Source: Rhodeus uyekii (Eukaryota; Chordata; Actinopteri; Cypriniformes; Acheilognathidae). Taken from it: a stretch of DNA of 64,000 nt. Where the stretch lies: positions 2,315,501 through 2,379,500 of the forward strand of contig JAWRVZ010000096.1 of assembly GCA_037043235.1 (NCBI GenBank), written 5' to 3'. Below are positions 19,373-30,099 of the stretch, piece after piece. A program made the position numbers and the translations under genes. Below the pieces are notes generated by a model that had not been told where the DNA came from, made no database searches, and saw only the letters and a program-made list of their open reading frames with translations. Within the stretch, counting starts at the first letter, position 1. The number at the start of each line of letters is the position of its first letter.

Positions 19373-22300
19373 TTAAATGTATTTATCCAAACTTTCAAAA
19401 GCATCCTGTTTTGAAAATTGTCTCCATTCATCTGGTATCTCATGTTCCCCTCCAAATGTTTTATTGTAGTATTTTTCCAGATCTTTTTGGAATCGACAGA
19501 CAAACCACTTCCAGTAGGGCAGGTCAGAGAGGTCAGGGGTGATACTCCAGTTAGCAAACATTCCTCCTGCTGTTCTGTATTCTCTCCAGGGGACTGACTT
19601 ATCTGAGTCATCAGGGTGAAAGGACTGATCACTTGCAACTGATGATGTGCAGATGCTGATGGACAGGTTTGTTGATCCTTGGTAAAACCACCCGTTCAGT
19701 CCATTATTACGATGGAAAGGTACATTATGATCTCCATCATGGTTTTCAATGGTGTTGGTGCAGATGGCTGCACAGAACGGACACTGAACCCAACAGCACT
19801 GACAGAAGTGATCAATCAGAATCTTATCTGGTCTGTTGTTATTGTCCAACTTTAATGGAAATGTGTTTGTGTTGAATCTACTGCTGATGTCAGACATTAT
19901 ATCAGGAAGTTGTTGTCTTATCACATCTGCTAGGAGGTTGAAATCATCAACATCATCATGTTTCACTCCACAGAGATCTTTTACAGAGAATATCAGCTCA
20001 TTTGAGAGTTGTTGTGTGAAAATCTTCAACCACAAACCAATATCTCCACTGTTCACTTGAACATGTTCAGTAGATTCATGCGCTGCATCCATGATCTTCT
20101 GCTGGAGGAGTTTAATGCTCTCCTTCATCTTGGGTGAGATACTGACACTGAGTTTATCAGAGATGTACCGACTGACTTCATCTTTGATGAAAGTCTTGAA
20201 GTAATCTCTGGGTTTATGAATATACTGTATGCATTTCTCAAAATTCTCTTCATCTGCCAGTGTCTTCAGGATGTGTTTCTCCAAATTTGATCTGTTCCCA
20301 TTCAGTGATGGGCAGTTTGATCTCATTTCATCTGCCAGGTCTCTGGCAGTCTTCTTGTAAACACTCTGCTCAATGGGCTCTTTAAGTTTCTGACAGATGA
20401 TCTCACCAAAAATGGCAACTGATGTTGCTCTGTGACAGCATTTCTGGTAAATAATATAGTACTCTTCTCTCTTCTTCTCAATATATATTATGGGATCATT
20501 TGCTTCCTTGAACAGTCTGTGTTGGTCAGTTATCATCTTGTTTGCTTTCTTAAAGATGGAATAAAGCAAATCCATAAAGAATTCATTCTTGAACACATAT
20601 TTAATTGATCCTTCCTCGTGTTCTTTCACACTTGTTTTGATGTAATTTGTAAGTTTTTGAATGGAGCTGATGTTGTAGCCCATCTTTGAAATGTTAAATG
20701 ACTCAATCATTTTGTCCGTTTTATGAGCAACATCTGTGACTAGTGATTTTATTTGGGTTTCATCCTCTGCAGACAGAGTTTGAACTGTTTGGTTAGTCTC
20801 TCTAGTTCCACTTTTTGTAGACTTTCTGAAAATAACATATTCAGAATAATTCTTCACATTAAAGATGTTCCGGCTGTCACTCCAGTGACCTAATGGTGCA
20901 CTTTTATAGATGTCACTGAGTAGAATTTTTACATCTCTCAACACATCAATGTCTTTGATTGGGTCATTGTCTGTGATGAGTTTCTTCACACTTTGCTCCC
21001 AAAACAAATCAAACTCTTTCTTCAGTGTTTCTTCATCAGTTGTTTTGTCTTTGAGTTTTAAGGCAAGATCTTTACTCTTTTCATACAGAGTATTTTCATG
21101 ATGTGTCCTCTGAGCATCAATCTTTTTCTTCAGGTCTTGCTGCTGAAGAATACCATTTAATTTCCTCTTGGTTTCTCTCACAATGTTTTCCTGAATCTCT
21201 TTTATTTTAATTTCAAATGATGCTTTCCACTGAATCAGTATATCTGCCTCAGCGTCTTTATCAAATAATTCTGACATTGATTTTTTCACTTCTTCACTTG
21301 TTTCCTTTAGTTCTGATTGAAGATAAGTTTCCTCAACCTCGTGTATTGTTTCGTTTTCTATGTTGTTATGTAGTTTGTTCTCAGTTTCCATCATGGCACT
21401 GCGAAGACTCCAGGTCCACTTACTGTATGCGGTCTCCAGTTTCCTGTAAGCTGAAATCTCCAGAGAATTTCTGAAGCTAAAGATGAAACCTTCATTTAAT
21501 AAAGCCTCCCAGAGATCTTTAATACGAACTTTTGTATGTGTCAGCATCATTCCATGTGATTCAGAGGCATGAGACACAATGCTTTTCTTTAGTTGTTGAA
21601 TATTCTCACAGTAGTTTGGATTTGATGGCGCCATAGGTGGGCTGCCCTCCCAGAGATGAGCAAAATACTTCACATCATTCTGTACGTCAAATTTAATGAC
21701 ATCGCTGAAACATTCTTCATCACATACTTCCTCTTTAGCTGCAAGTTTTGTCATCTCATCCAGTTTTTGCTGAAGACGTCTTCTTCCTTCCATAGTTTTC
21801 TCTACAGCTGCAATGTCTGAAACGTTCTGATGCACAAACACACAGCTGGGAGACAGATTTACCTTCTTCATCCTCAGGAAGGCCTGAACAACAATCTGAA
21901 GGATCTCCTGCATCTCAGATGGGTTTTCTCCAATGATGTTGATCAATGTAAGATCTGCAAGACCAACAACAAATGTAGCCAGTTCATTGTCATGATGTCT
22001 TGTTGATCTTCCAGCCAGTTCTGGAGCACGGAGCCCCTCGGTATCAACAGCAAGGATATAGTCAAAGTTCAGCTGTGTTTTCATCTCATCTGACACTCGA
22101 ACCAATTGCATGAAAGCTCCTCTGGTGCACCTGCCAGCACTGACTGCAAACTGGAGTCCAAACATGGCATTCAGCATGGTGGATTTCCCAGAGCTCTGAA
22201 TCCCTAAAACTGACAGCACAAAGATTCTCTGGTCTCCCAGTTTCTGGATTAGTTCATCTATAACAGCAGAGATCCAAACCAGAGGAACATGAGCAGCATC

Positions 22301-23622
22301 TCCATCCATGAGCTCCAGTGGAAATCCTGAGATCATCATTTCTGCTGCAAGACGAGGGAGAGATGAGAAGTCAAACTGAAGGTCTTTCTTGTTGTCCTTC
22401 ACAGCTGAATGTGATTCAAAGATCTGACTGATCTCCCTCATGATGTGCTCCAAACCAAAAGCTGCAGCTTGAAGATTCTCAGATATTTTCACAAGCTCAG
22501 ATTGTTCAGTTTTTATTTGCTCAGACATTTCATTGTTTCTAGTTTCATTGTTGTCTCTCAATTTTAATATGGTTGACCATTTTTCATTGTATTTTTGATG
22601 TAGAGCATAAAGATCAGCTGATGTATGTTCATCTAGAAGGATTCGAAGCCATTTGATGAAAAACATCTTCTCATGTTCATCATCTGAGTTCATTTCTTTA
22701 ATGAAGAATTTCATAAACTCACTAATGTCAGATTCATGCTGTTGTTCACGAATTTTCTTCATTTCTGTTTTCTTTCTACTTATTTCAATTTCGATCTCGT
22801 CTGCTCGAGGTCGATGTAGTTCTTTGTTCATCTGACACCACTTATGCCACAGTTTGCCCTGACAGGGCAGAAATGATTCCTTGATTTCTGTCAGATCTTT
22901 CTTCTTTAGTAAATTCATCATCTGCTGTGCTGCGTCTTTTCCTCTCCTGCAGTCATCATCATCTTCCTCATCTACTCTAATGTCTGAGTGTTTGGACACA
23001 TCCTCAAGTCTGAAAGTGCAATATGAATCTGAGAGACAATCATTTATAGCTCTTTTGAGTTCTTTAGAAACATCAGCTTGATTTCTGTCTTTTAGGCCAA
23101 TCTTGTATTTTCCTTTCTTTGCCTCAACTGCACTGGATTCATCCTCAGTTAAAAGAAAAATTATTGGCTTTTTGTTCCTGTACAGGTTTTGTATTATTGT
23201 TGCATTTGTGTCATTCCTCTGAAGTTGTGGTAGAAGAACAACATTAACTGAGGCCATTTCAGTGAAGATCTGCAGCTGTTTCTCATGGTCTCCTGCATCC
23301 CCGTGAAGATTACAGAAAGCAAGACAGTGAGTGAACTTATCATCATTTGTTCCAGAAGGGCAGAACCAGGCAATCTCCACCACTCCATCCATCAGGACTT
23401 TGCTTCTGCTGCTGCCTGGGCAGTTCCTGTGGAAGAACGTGTTGTGTTTCTCATTGATCAGACTGTTCATCAGCTGAGACTTGGATGAGGACACAGAGCC
23501 AAACCTGAAGAAAAACACCATTGGAGTTTGGGCTTTGCAGACCTGCTGGGTTTGACAGATGATTTCATTGTTGGTGTTTGTCATCTTCCAGCTTTTGTTG
23601 ATTTGTCTAAATGTCCAGAGAG
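19373..23622 (-). CDS. Main part of the disrupted VLIG-like gene (G domain and C-terminus)
   Basis: Open for over 1400 codons. The G domain has the P-loop G-I-Q-S-S-G-K-S (first codon at 22204), the R-C-T-R-G switch-I region, D-T-E-G-L as G3 and V-F-V-H-Q-N-V-S-D as the G4 area. Long charged helical stretches follow. The C-terminal block has paired cysteines (C-C-W-V-Q-C-P-F-C) and H-D-G-D-H-N, a conserved putative metal-binding pattern of VLIG tails, then W-F-V-C-R-F-Q-K-D-L. The first Met in this part is at 23584, but it belongs inside the gene, not at its start. Confidence 0.85.
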
Positions 23623-23627
23623 GAAAC

Positions 23628-24044
23628 TGTCACGGTTCACAAATTCGTTGTCTCCTAATTACTGCCTGTGTGTGTATGCGAGTGTGTGGGAGGCGTGGTC
23701 GCTGATCACCCACTCAGCTCATCAGCCATCTCACCTGTTTTCCATCTGCTTCACCTATTTAGTTTCCCCTCCACCTTCACCATGTTGCAGTGTTATTGTT
23801 CTCCATGTTCGCCCGTGCCGTCTCTCCTGTGGTCCCGAGTCTCCGTGTTTCCGTCGTCCTGTGTTCCCGTGTTCCTGGATTCCCACTCACCACCACCGAT
23901 CTGGATATTGCACCGCACCACCATCACCGAACCCATTGAGTCCCTGCACTGCCGCCAGCCGGATCCGGACTATCACTGACTTTCACTATCTGTTCAATAA
24001 ATCTTTCACTTGCAATTGAATCCGTCGCCGTCTCGTGTCTGACA
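23628..24044 (+). repeat. Gypsy 5' LTR (417 bp)
   Basis: Begins tgtcacggttcac and ends gtgtctgaca (TG...CA). It contains an aataaa near 23996, a likely polyadenylation signal. Minor open frames in the LTR have no coding meaning. Confidence 0.9.
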
Positions 24045-24066
24045 GAATAACACTGCCGTCATCACC

Positions 24067-25017
24067 ATGGATTCAGCAAGCGACTCCGGCTGGCAGGATT
24101 TCATCTCAAGCAACATGGCGCGCCTAGAGAGACAGGAAGAGCAAATGCTCGCGACCGGGCGCGCCATGGAAACGTTAGCAGTGCAGGTGTCCGAGCTCAC
24201 CACACGGATCCAACAACTGTCTGTTCCCGCTGCGCCAGACCCACCGCCGGCTCCTCCCACCATCAGCCGCCCCGCAGGGCAGCAGGAACCACATCTCCCG
24301 CCCCCGGAACGTTACGCCGGGGAACCAGAGGGATGCCGACCGTTCCTAACTAAATGTTCGGTGTTTTTCTCTCTACAACCGCAGACGTACGCTTCAGAAC
24401 AGGCCAAGGTGGCCTTGGTGATAACGCTGCTCTCGGGGCAGGCAGCCAAATGGGGTACGGCGGTGTGGGAGAAGAACGATCCATGCTGCTCCTCGTTCCA
24501 GACCTTCTCGGACGAGATGAGGAGAGTATTCGACAGGTCCGCAGTCGGCCGTGAGGCAGCACGTCAACTATCGGATCTCCGGCAGGGTAACCGCTCGGTA
24601 TCCGAGTATTCCATTGAGTTCCGGACACTCGCGGCCGGCTGCAACTGGAACGAGGAGGCGCAGTGGGACAGGTTCCTGCATGGGCTGGCTGACCGCGTCC
24701 AACAGGAAATTTACACCTTGGACCTTCCCACGGGGCTCAACGGACTGATTGAGCTCGCACTACGGGTGGACACCCGGCTGGAGAGGGGCAGGCTTCGGTC
24801 CCTCCAGTCGGCAGCTCCAGGACCCTCCGTAATGCTCCCCACCCGCCACCTTGACGCGGTCAGCCCCACCTTCGACCCCGAGCCCATGCAGGTTGGTCGA
24901 GCTCGGCTTTCCCGGGAGGAGAGGGAACGCCGCAGAGCACAAGGGCTCTGCATTTACTGTGCGGGAGAGGGGCACTTCATCTCCCGCTGCCCAGTAAAAG
25001 CCAGCGCCCGCCAGTAG
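24067..25017 (+). CDS. Gypsy gag (316 aa)
   Basis: The ATG lies 23 nt after the 5' LTR. A helical N-terminus and a Pro-rich linker are followed by the retrotransposon Gag core at about residues 80-210 (Q-A-A-K-W-G-T-A-V-W, F-D-E-M-R-R-V-F-D-like and L-R-Q-G-N-R-S-V-S-E-Y blocks). A single CCHC zinc knuckle near the C-terminus reads C-I-Y-C-A-G-E-G-H-F-I-S-R-C. It forms the particle and binds RNA. Pol lies in the -1 frame and its open frame overlaps the end of gag, which suggests a -1 frameshift for Gag-Pol. Confidence 0.88.
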   Translation: MDSASDSGWQDFISSNMARLERQEEQMLATGRAMETLAVQVSELTTRIQQLSVPAAPDPPPAPPTISRPAGQQEPHLPPPERYAGEPEGCRPFLTKCSVFFSLQPQTYASEQAKVALVITLLSGQAAKWGTAVWEKNDPCCSSFQTFSDEMRRVFDRSAVGREAARQLSDLRQGNRSVSEYSIEFRTLAAGCNWNEEAQWDRFLHGLADRVQQEIYTLDLPTGLNGLIELALRVDTRLERGRLRSLQSAAPGPSVMLPTRHLDAVSPTFDPEPMQVGRARLSREERERRRAQGLCIYCAGEGHFISRCPVKASARQ

Positions 25018-25124
25018 AGGGAAGGTTACTGACGGGCGCCATCTCAACCAACACATCCTCCTTTGCTACGCTCCTCCCGGTAAGACTCCAATGGGTTCAC
25101 TCATCTCATCACTGTCGAGCACTA

Positions 25125-28100
25125 TTGGACTCTGGAGCCGAGGGCAACCTGATGGATCTCACACTGGCACGCCACCTGAAGATACCCACTGAACCCCTCC
25201 CTCATCCCATCGCCGTCAACGCCCTCGGCGGCCAGAGACTACCGGACATTTCTCTTAAGACCATACCCCTCAAACTCACTTCCGCAGGTAACCACATTGA
25301 AACCATTGACTTTTTCATAACTGACTCCCCCTCGGCACCAGTCGTCCTCGGTCATCCCTGGCTATCCAAGCACAACCCCAGGGTTGACTGGGGACGCAAC
25401 ACCATCACGGGTTGGAGTGATCAGTGCCATGCCTCTTGTCTTGTGTCTGCCCGTTTGTCTGTGTCTAGTTCTGTGTTGCAGGAGGAGCCACCGAATTTGT
25501 CTAACGTGCCTTCGGAGTACCGAGACCTGAAGGAAGTGTTCAGTAAGTCACGGGCTGCTTCTCTTCCTCCGCATCGTCCCTACGACTGTGCTATAGAGTT
25601 AGTGCCAGGTATGTCTCCGCCTAAGGGCAAATTATACTCGCTTTCCACTCCTGAAAGGGAGGCCATGGAGAAATATATTTCTGATTCCTTAGCCACCGGG
25701 TTCATCCGCCCCTCTTCTTCTCCGGCGGGGGCGGGGTTCTTTTTCGTGGGGAAGAAGGACGGTTCTCTGCGACCTTGCATTGACTACCGAGGGCTGAACA
25801 ACATCACGGTAAAGAATACTTATCCTTTGCCGTTGATGTCTTCAGCGTTCGAGAGGTTGCAGGGAGCGTCTATCTTCACGAAATTGGATTTACGTAATGC
25901 ATATCATTTGGTCCGCATAAGAGAGGGGGATGAATGGAAGACAGCATTTAATACCCCTAGGGGCCACTTTGAATACTTGGTCATGCCGTTTGGACTGTCC
26001 AATTCCCCAGCGGTCTTCCAAGCACTCGTCAATGACGTGTTGAGAGACATGATAGACCAGTTCACGTATGTTTACCTGGATGACATACTGATATTTTCTT
26101 CGTCTCTCCAGGAACATGTTCAACACGTCCGACGAGTGCTCCAACGGTTACTACTGAATGGGCTTTTTGTCAAGGCGGAGAAATGCGTTTTTCATGCACA
26201 GTCTGTTCCTTTCTTAGGGTACATCATCTCGTCGGAGGGAGTGCGCATGGATCCCGACAAGGTTAAGGCTGTGGTGGAATGGCCAACCCCGGACTCTCGC
26301 AAGGCCCTGCTGAGGTTCCTGGGGTTTGCCAATTTCTACCGGCGGTTCATCCGCAACTTCAGCCAACTAGCCGCACCTCTGACAGCCTTGACCTCCCCCA
26401 GAACTCCGTTCAGGTGGCACGACGCCGCCGAAGCGGCGTTCGCCAAACTCAAGAGCCGCTTCGTTTCGGCTCCCATCCTTGTCGCCCCTGATCCCACACG
26501 GCAGTTCGTGGTGGAGGTCGACGCTTCAGAGGTGGGGGTAGGTGCGGTTCTATCCCAGCGCGCTTCCTCGGACGATAAGGTGCACCCGTGCGCGTTTTTT
26601 TCTCATCGTTTGTCCCCTGCAGAGCGAAATTATGACATTGGTAACCGGGAGTTGTTGGCGGTCAAACTGGCATTGGAGGAGTGGCGCCATTGGTTAGAGG
26701 GGTCAGGGGTGCCCTTTCTAGTTTGGACTGACCACAAGAACCTAGAGTACATTAGAACAGCCAAAAGACTCAACTCAAGGCAGGCTCGGTGGGCCCTTTT
26801 TTTCGGACGTTTTGACTTTTTACTATCGTACCGCCCGGGTTCCAAGAACATCAAACCCGATGCTTTATCTCGCGTTTTTGATCGCTCCGATCGCCCGTCC
26901 ACTCCCGAGTGCATTTTTCCCGAGAAACTCATTGTTTCCACACTCGTATGGGAGGTCGAAGCGAAGGTCAAAGCGGCCTTAGAAGGGGTAACGCCTCCGC
27001 CCGGGGGTCCACCAGGCCGATTATTCGTACCAGAGAGAGTCAGATCCGAGGTCCTCCAATGGAGTCACTGCTCTAAGATAGCTTGTCACCCGGGAGTCAG
27101 GCGCACCAGTTTTCTGGTCAAACAACGATTCTGGTGGCCGAAGATGGCCCGGGACCTTCGAGATTTTGTATCGGCCTGCTCGGTTTGCGCACAGGGTAAG
27201 ACTTCCAATCGCGCCCCAGATGGGTTGCTCCAGCCGCTGTCAGTACCTTCGAGACCCTGGTCCCACATCGCCCTAGATTTCGTTACCGCCCTCCCACTCT
27301 CCCAAGGGAACACGGTCGTTTTGACCGTAGTGGACCGGTTCTCGAAGGCGGCTCACTTTATACCCTTACCCAAGTTACCCTCGGCTAAGGAGACAGCGGC
27401 TTCTGTCATAGAACACGTCTTTCGCATTCATGGCCTCCCGACAGACGTGGTCTCTGACAGAGGGCCCCAATTCATTTCCAAGTTCTGGAAGGAATTTTGT
27501 AGGTTACTGGGCGCGAGCGTTAGTCTGTCTTCGGGTTTCCATCCCCAGAGCAATGGCCAAACTGAGCGAGCCAACCAAGATCTCGAGAGGACTCTACGGT
27601 GTACCGCGGCCCAGAATCCTGCTTCCTGGAGTCAGCAACTCCCGTGGGTTGAGTACGCACATAACTCGTTACCAGTATCATCCACGGGCCTGTCACCGTT
27701 CGAATGTAGTATAGGTTACCAGCCACCTATCTTTCCTAGTACGGAATCCGAAGTCGCGGTCCCCTCCGCCCACGCATTTGTCCAGAGGTGCCGCCGCACC
27801 TGGAGTAGAGCCCGAGAGACTCTACTACAGGTGGGGGCACGCACCAAGGCCCAGGCCGATCGCCACCGGTCGAAGCCTCCCGTCTACGTCGTGGGTCAAA
27901 AAGTGTGGCTTTCTTCTAAGGATATTCCCCTCCGTTCCGTATGTAACAAGCTTGCTCCTAAATTCATCGGCCCGTTCCCTGTCACCAGAATCATTAGCCC
28001 GGTGACAGTCCGCCTCAAACTACCTCCCGCGTACGGGAGGGTCCATGCCGCCTTCCATGTATCCAAAATTAAGCCCGTTATTCATTCTCCCATTAACCCG

Positions 28101-28334
28101 CCCACCCCGGTTCCCCCACCGCCGCGCCTCGTAGATGGGGAACCAACCTATTCGGTAAATCGTATTCTGGACTCGAGGAGGAGGGGACGCGGATTCCAGT
28201 ACTTGGTGGACTGGGAGGGGTACGGTCCAGAGGAGAGAAGTTGGGTGCCTGCCCGGGACATTCTGGATCACTCTCTCATCGATGATTACAATCGACAGGT
28301 AGGTGCCCCTGGGAGCGTCGAGAGACGCTCCTAA
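25125..28334 (+). CDS. Gypsy pol: protease, RT, RNase H, integrase, chromodomain
   Basis: The frame is open upstream of 25125 into the end of gag; 25125 is a TTG codon just before the protease D-S-G, so no independent start is implied. Counting from it: protease D-S-G at 2-4; RT at about 155-345 with Y-L-D-D at 317-320; RNase H at about 430-550 (V-E-V-D-A-S-E-V-G-V-G-A-V-L); an H/C zinc-binding integrase N-terminus near 645-690; an integrase core with D in A-L-D-F-V-T, D in V-S-D-R-G-P and E in N-G-Q-T-E-R; and a C-terminal chromodomain near 1005-1055 (Y-L-V-D-W-E-G-Y-G-P-E-E-R-S-W). No stop or frameshift. It makes and integrates element cDNA; chromodomains can guide integration to marked chromatin. 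Confidence 0.92.
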   Translation: MDSGAEGNLMDLTLARHLKIPTEPLPHPIAVNALGGQRLPDISLKTIPLKLTSAGNHIETIDFFITDSPSAPVVLGHPWLSKHNPRVDWGRNTITGWSDQCHASCLVSARLSVSSSVLQEEPPNLSNVPSEYRDLKEVFSKSRAASLPPHRPYDCAIELVPGMSPPKGKLYSLSTPEREAMEKYISDSLATGFIRPSSSPAGAGFFFVGKKDGSLRPCIDYRGLNNITVKNTYPLPLMSSAFERLQGASIFTKLDLRNAYHLVRIREGDEWKTAFNTPRGHFEYLVMPFGLSNSPAVFQALVNDVLRDMIDQFTYVYLDDILIFSSSLQEHVQHVRRVLQRLLLNGLFVKAEKCVFHAQSVPFLGYIISSEGVRMDPDKVKAVVEWPTPDSRKALLRFLGFANFYRRFIRNFSQLAAPLTALTSPRTPFRWHDAAEAAFAKLKSRFVSAPILVAPDPTRQFVVEVDASEVGVGAVLSQRASSDDKVHPCAFFSHRLSPAERNYDIGNRELLAVKLALEEWRHWLEGSGVPFLVWTDHKNLEYIRTAKRLNSRQARWALFFGRFDFLLSYRPGSKNIKPDALSRVFDRSDRPSTPECIFPEKLIVSTLVWEVEAKVKAALEGVTPPPGGPPGRLFVPERVRSEVLQWSHCSKIACHPGVRRTSFLVKQRFWWPKMARDLRDFVSACSVCAQGKTSNRAPDGLLQPLSVPSRPWSHIALDFVTALPLSQGNTVVLTVVDRFSKAAHFIPLPKLPSAKETAASVIEHVFRIHGLPTDVVSDRGPQFISKFWKEFCRLLGASVSLSSGFHPQSNGQTERANQDLERTLRCTAAQNPASWSQQLPWVEYAHNSLPVSSTGLSPFECSIGYQPPIFPSTESEVAVPSAHAFVQRCRRTWSRARETLLQVGARTKAQADRHRSKPPVYVVGQKVWLSSKDIPLRSVCNKLAPKFIGPFPVTRIISPVTVRLKLPPAYGRVHAAFHVSKIKPVIHSPINPPTPVPPPPRLVDGEPTYSVNRILDSRRRGRGFQYLVDWEGYGPEERSWVPARDILDHSLIDDYNRQVGAPGSVERRS

Positions 28335-28346
28335 GGGGGGGGGTAC

Positions 28347-28763
28347 TGTCACGGTTCACAAATTCGTTGTCTCCTAATTACTGCCTGTGTGTGTATGCGA
28401 GTGTGTGGGAGGCGTGGTCGCTGATCACCCACTCAGCTCATCAGCCATCTCACCTGTTTTCCATCTGCTTCACCTATTTAGTTTCCCCTCCACCTTCACC
28501 ATGTTGCAGTGTTATTGTTCTCCATGTTCGCCCGTGCCGTCTCTCCTGTGGTCCCGAGTCTCCGTGTTTCCGTCGTCCTGTGTTCCCGTGTTCCTGGATT
28601 CCCACTCACCACCACCGATCTGGATATTGCACCGCACCACCATCACCGAACCCATTGAGTCCCTGCACTGCCGCCAGCCGGATCCGGACTATCACTGACT
28701 TTCACTATCTGTTCAATAAATCTTTCACTTGCAATTGAATCCGTCGCCGTCTCGTGTCTGACA
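28347..28763 (+). repeat. Gypsy 3' LTR (417 bp)
   Basis: Identical by eye to 23628-24044. It is preceded by the polypurine run aaggggggggg and followed by the GAAAC duplication. Confidence 0.9.
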
Positions 28764-28768
28764 GAAAC

Positions 28769-29208
28769 TCGATCTTTTGTGTGAATGGATCAGGAACAAG
28801 CAGAGGCAGAGCATACTGACACTGGGACAGTTTAGTCACCATCAGCTGCTTCAGGAAACCATCAGAACAATGAAACACGGCCATTTGAACATCCATCGGG
28901 TCAATTCTCTCAGATTGGCTTGTTCCTTTGTTACAGAAAGACATTTCGCTGAAAATATCACTCTCATCTTCAGATGGGTCATTGTCTGTTTGTTGTGTTC
29001 TATGCTGTTCAAAAGTCTCCTCAGTACTAATGTCCCTTGCTCTGTAGTTCATCAACAGTAGTTTTTGAATGAAAGTCTGAACCAATGTTTCTTCAGCACA
29101 AGACTCACAAGACTGTAATGAATATGAAGTTATCTGAAGAACATCTGCAGCTCTTAGTTTATTTCTGTTTCTGTCTTGGAGATGGAGTTTGTAAAACAGA
29201 TTATTCAT
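28769..29208 (-). CDS. N-terminal part of the disrupted VLIG-like gene
   Basis: Residues 1 to about 147 start M-N-N-L-F-Y-K-L-H-L and include the L-R-A-A-D-V-L-Q-I block and a D-P-M-D-V-Q-M-A-V-F-H-C-S-D-G-F-L-K-Q segment, found in fish VLIG and URGCP-like proteins before the G domain. About 95 percent identical by eye to the first part of the plus-strand paralogue. The frame then runs into LTR sequence and stops at 28705. Confidence 0.85.
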
Positions 29209-29805
29209 TTTTCAAGCTTTCCTGTTCAAGATATTGTTCTGAACTGACTCCTCCTATTCCAGTCTTTATTTTTTCCCTGTAAAATATATAAGTGTGCCAT
29301 ATTTTAATATTTCATATTTTAAAATAATCTACTCATTAAAAATAAATTGAAAATACAATTTAATTTAAAAAAATAAATTATTCTGTCTGTTATTCAGAAC
29401 AGAAATTAGATTGCATTCATTAAAATAAATCATTTTAATTAAACCATTAAATATCATTAATAAAATTAACTTGAACTTGTATGTCAAAATAATTTCATGC
29501 TCTAAATTCGCCAGTGTTAAAGTAACGCACTCAGTGTTTATATGGGGGCTAAGTTTGAGTCAGTGTTGAAGTTAATGAGATAATTAAATTATTAATTAAG
29601 TAATGATTGAGCATTAATGATGAACACCTGATGATAACAAGCAGAATTACGGAAGAAAAGAGAAACATAAGAACTACAACTGACTTCAGCCACAGCCTTA
29701 GATGAAATCAACTGAAGATAAAAGAAGACATTAAATCTCTCAGTAGAGAATTAAACTCCACAAACAGCATTAGCAGCTTCACACGTTACTAACAATTGCC
29801 ACTTC
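29209..29805 (-). other. 5' flank of the disrupted VLIG-like gene
   Basis: On the minus strand a possible splice acceptor (ttttacag) lies near 29275, just upstream of the ATG, so the coding exon may be preceded by a 5' non-coding exon. The part at 29515-29655 is repeated in inverse orientation at 37655-37760, and partly at 33475-33540, upstream of the plus-strand paralogue. No gene here. Confidence 0.5.
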
Positions 29806-30099
29806 ATTTCCCTTTCAAGGAAACTCACCCTCCGTCGAATGCTTTGGGGAATACTTGGACGATATCTCATGAAGCACTATGTAAACTATCAAACGATCGA
29901 TCGCCCGAGTGTGAGTGACAATCGCAAGTCAGTAACTTCACGAACCAGGGTGATAAATAAGTGCCGCAAAGCGCTGACGGCAGCTTAGAGAGTCTTCAGC
30001 AAGCATGGTGTGAGAGTGTGTTTGTTGTGTTGCGCTGGTTATATCTACGAAACCTCAAGTTAGTTTAAAAAGACAGGGATTTCCAGTGAAAATTACCCA

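Larger units (their letters stand above)
23628..28763 (+). mobile_element. Full-length Gypsy (chromovirus-type) LTR retrotransposon, apparently intact
   Basis: The element is 5136 bp with two 417-bp LTRs (23628-24044, 28347-28763) that I read as identical base for base. It is flanked by a perfect GAAAC duplication (23623-23627 and 28764-28768). The internal region has an open gag and an open pol with protease, RT, RNase H, integrase and chromodomain, and a G-rich polypurine tract at 28333-28346. Identical LTRs mean a very recent insertion. It splits a VLIG-like gene in antisense orientation. Confidence 0.92.
19373..29208 (-). pseudogene. VLIG/GVIN-like very large inducible GTPase gene split by a Gypsy insertion
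   Basis: Two frames, 28769-29208 (N-terminus) and 19373-23622 (the rest), are the two parts of one gene homologous to the intact ORF at 40484-45163. Between them is a full Gypsy element with a GAAAC target duplication. The insertion plus one duplication is 5141 nt; leaving it out, the two parts are in the same phase with no other stop (about 1564 codons), so the transposon is the only visible lesion. VLIG proteins are large dynamin-related GTPases of cytosol and nucleus, induced by interferon in mammals. An in-frame TGA two codons before the ATG at 29208 supports that start. With the element in the opposite strand, transcription would meet stops just after residue 148. Confidence 0.85.

Noticed and set aside
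23528..24019. Plus-strand 163-codon frame, repeated at 28367-28738
   Set aside because: It lies in the Gypsy LTRs and antisense VLIG sequence; the duplication is simply that of the two LTRs.
28705..29208. A separate 167-aa gene
   Set aside because: The last 20 residues come from the LTR; the rest is the N-terminus of the disrupted VLIG-like gene.
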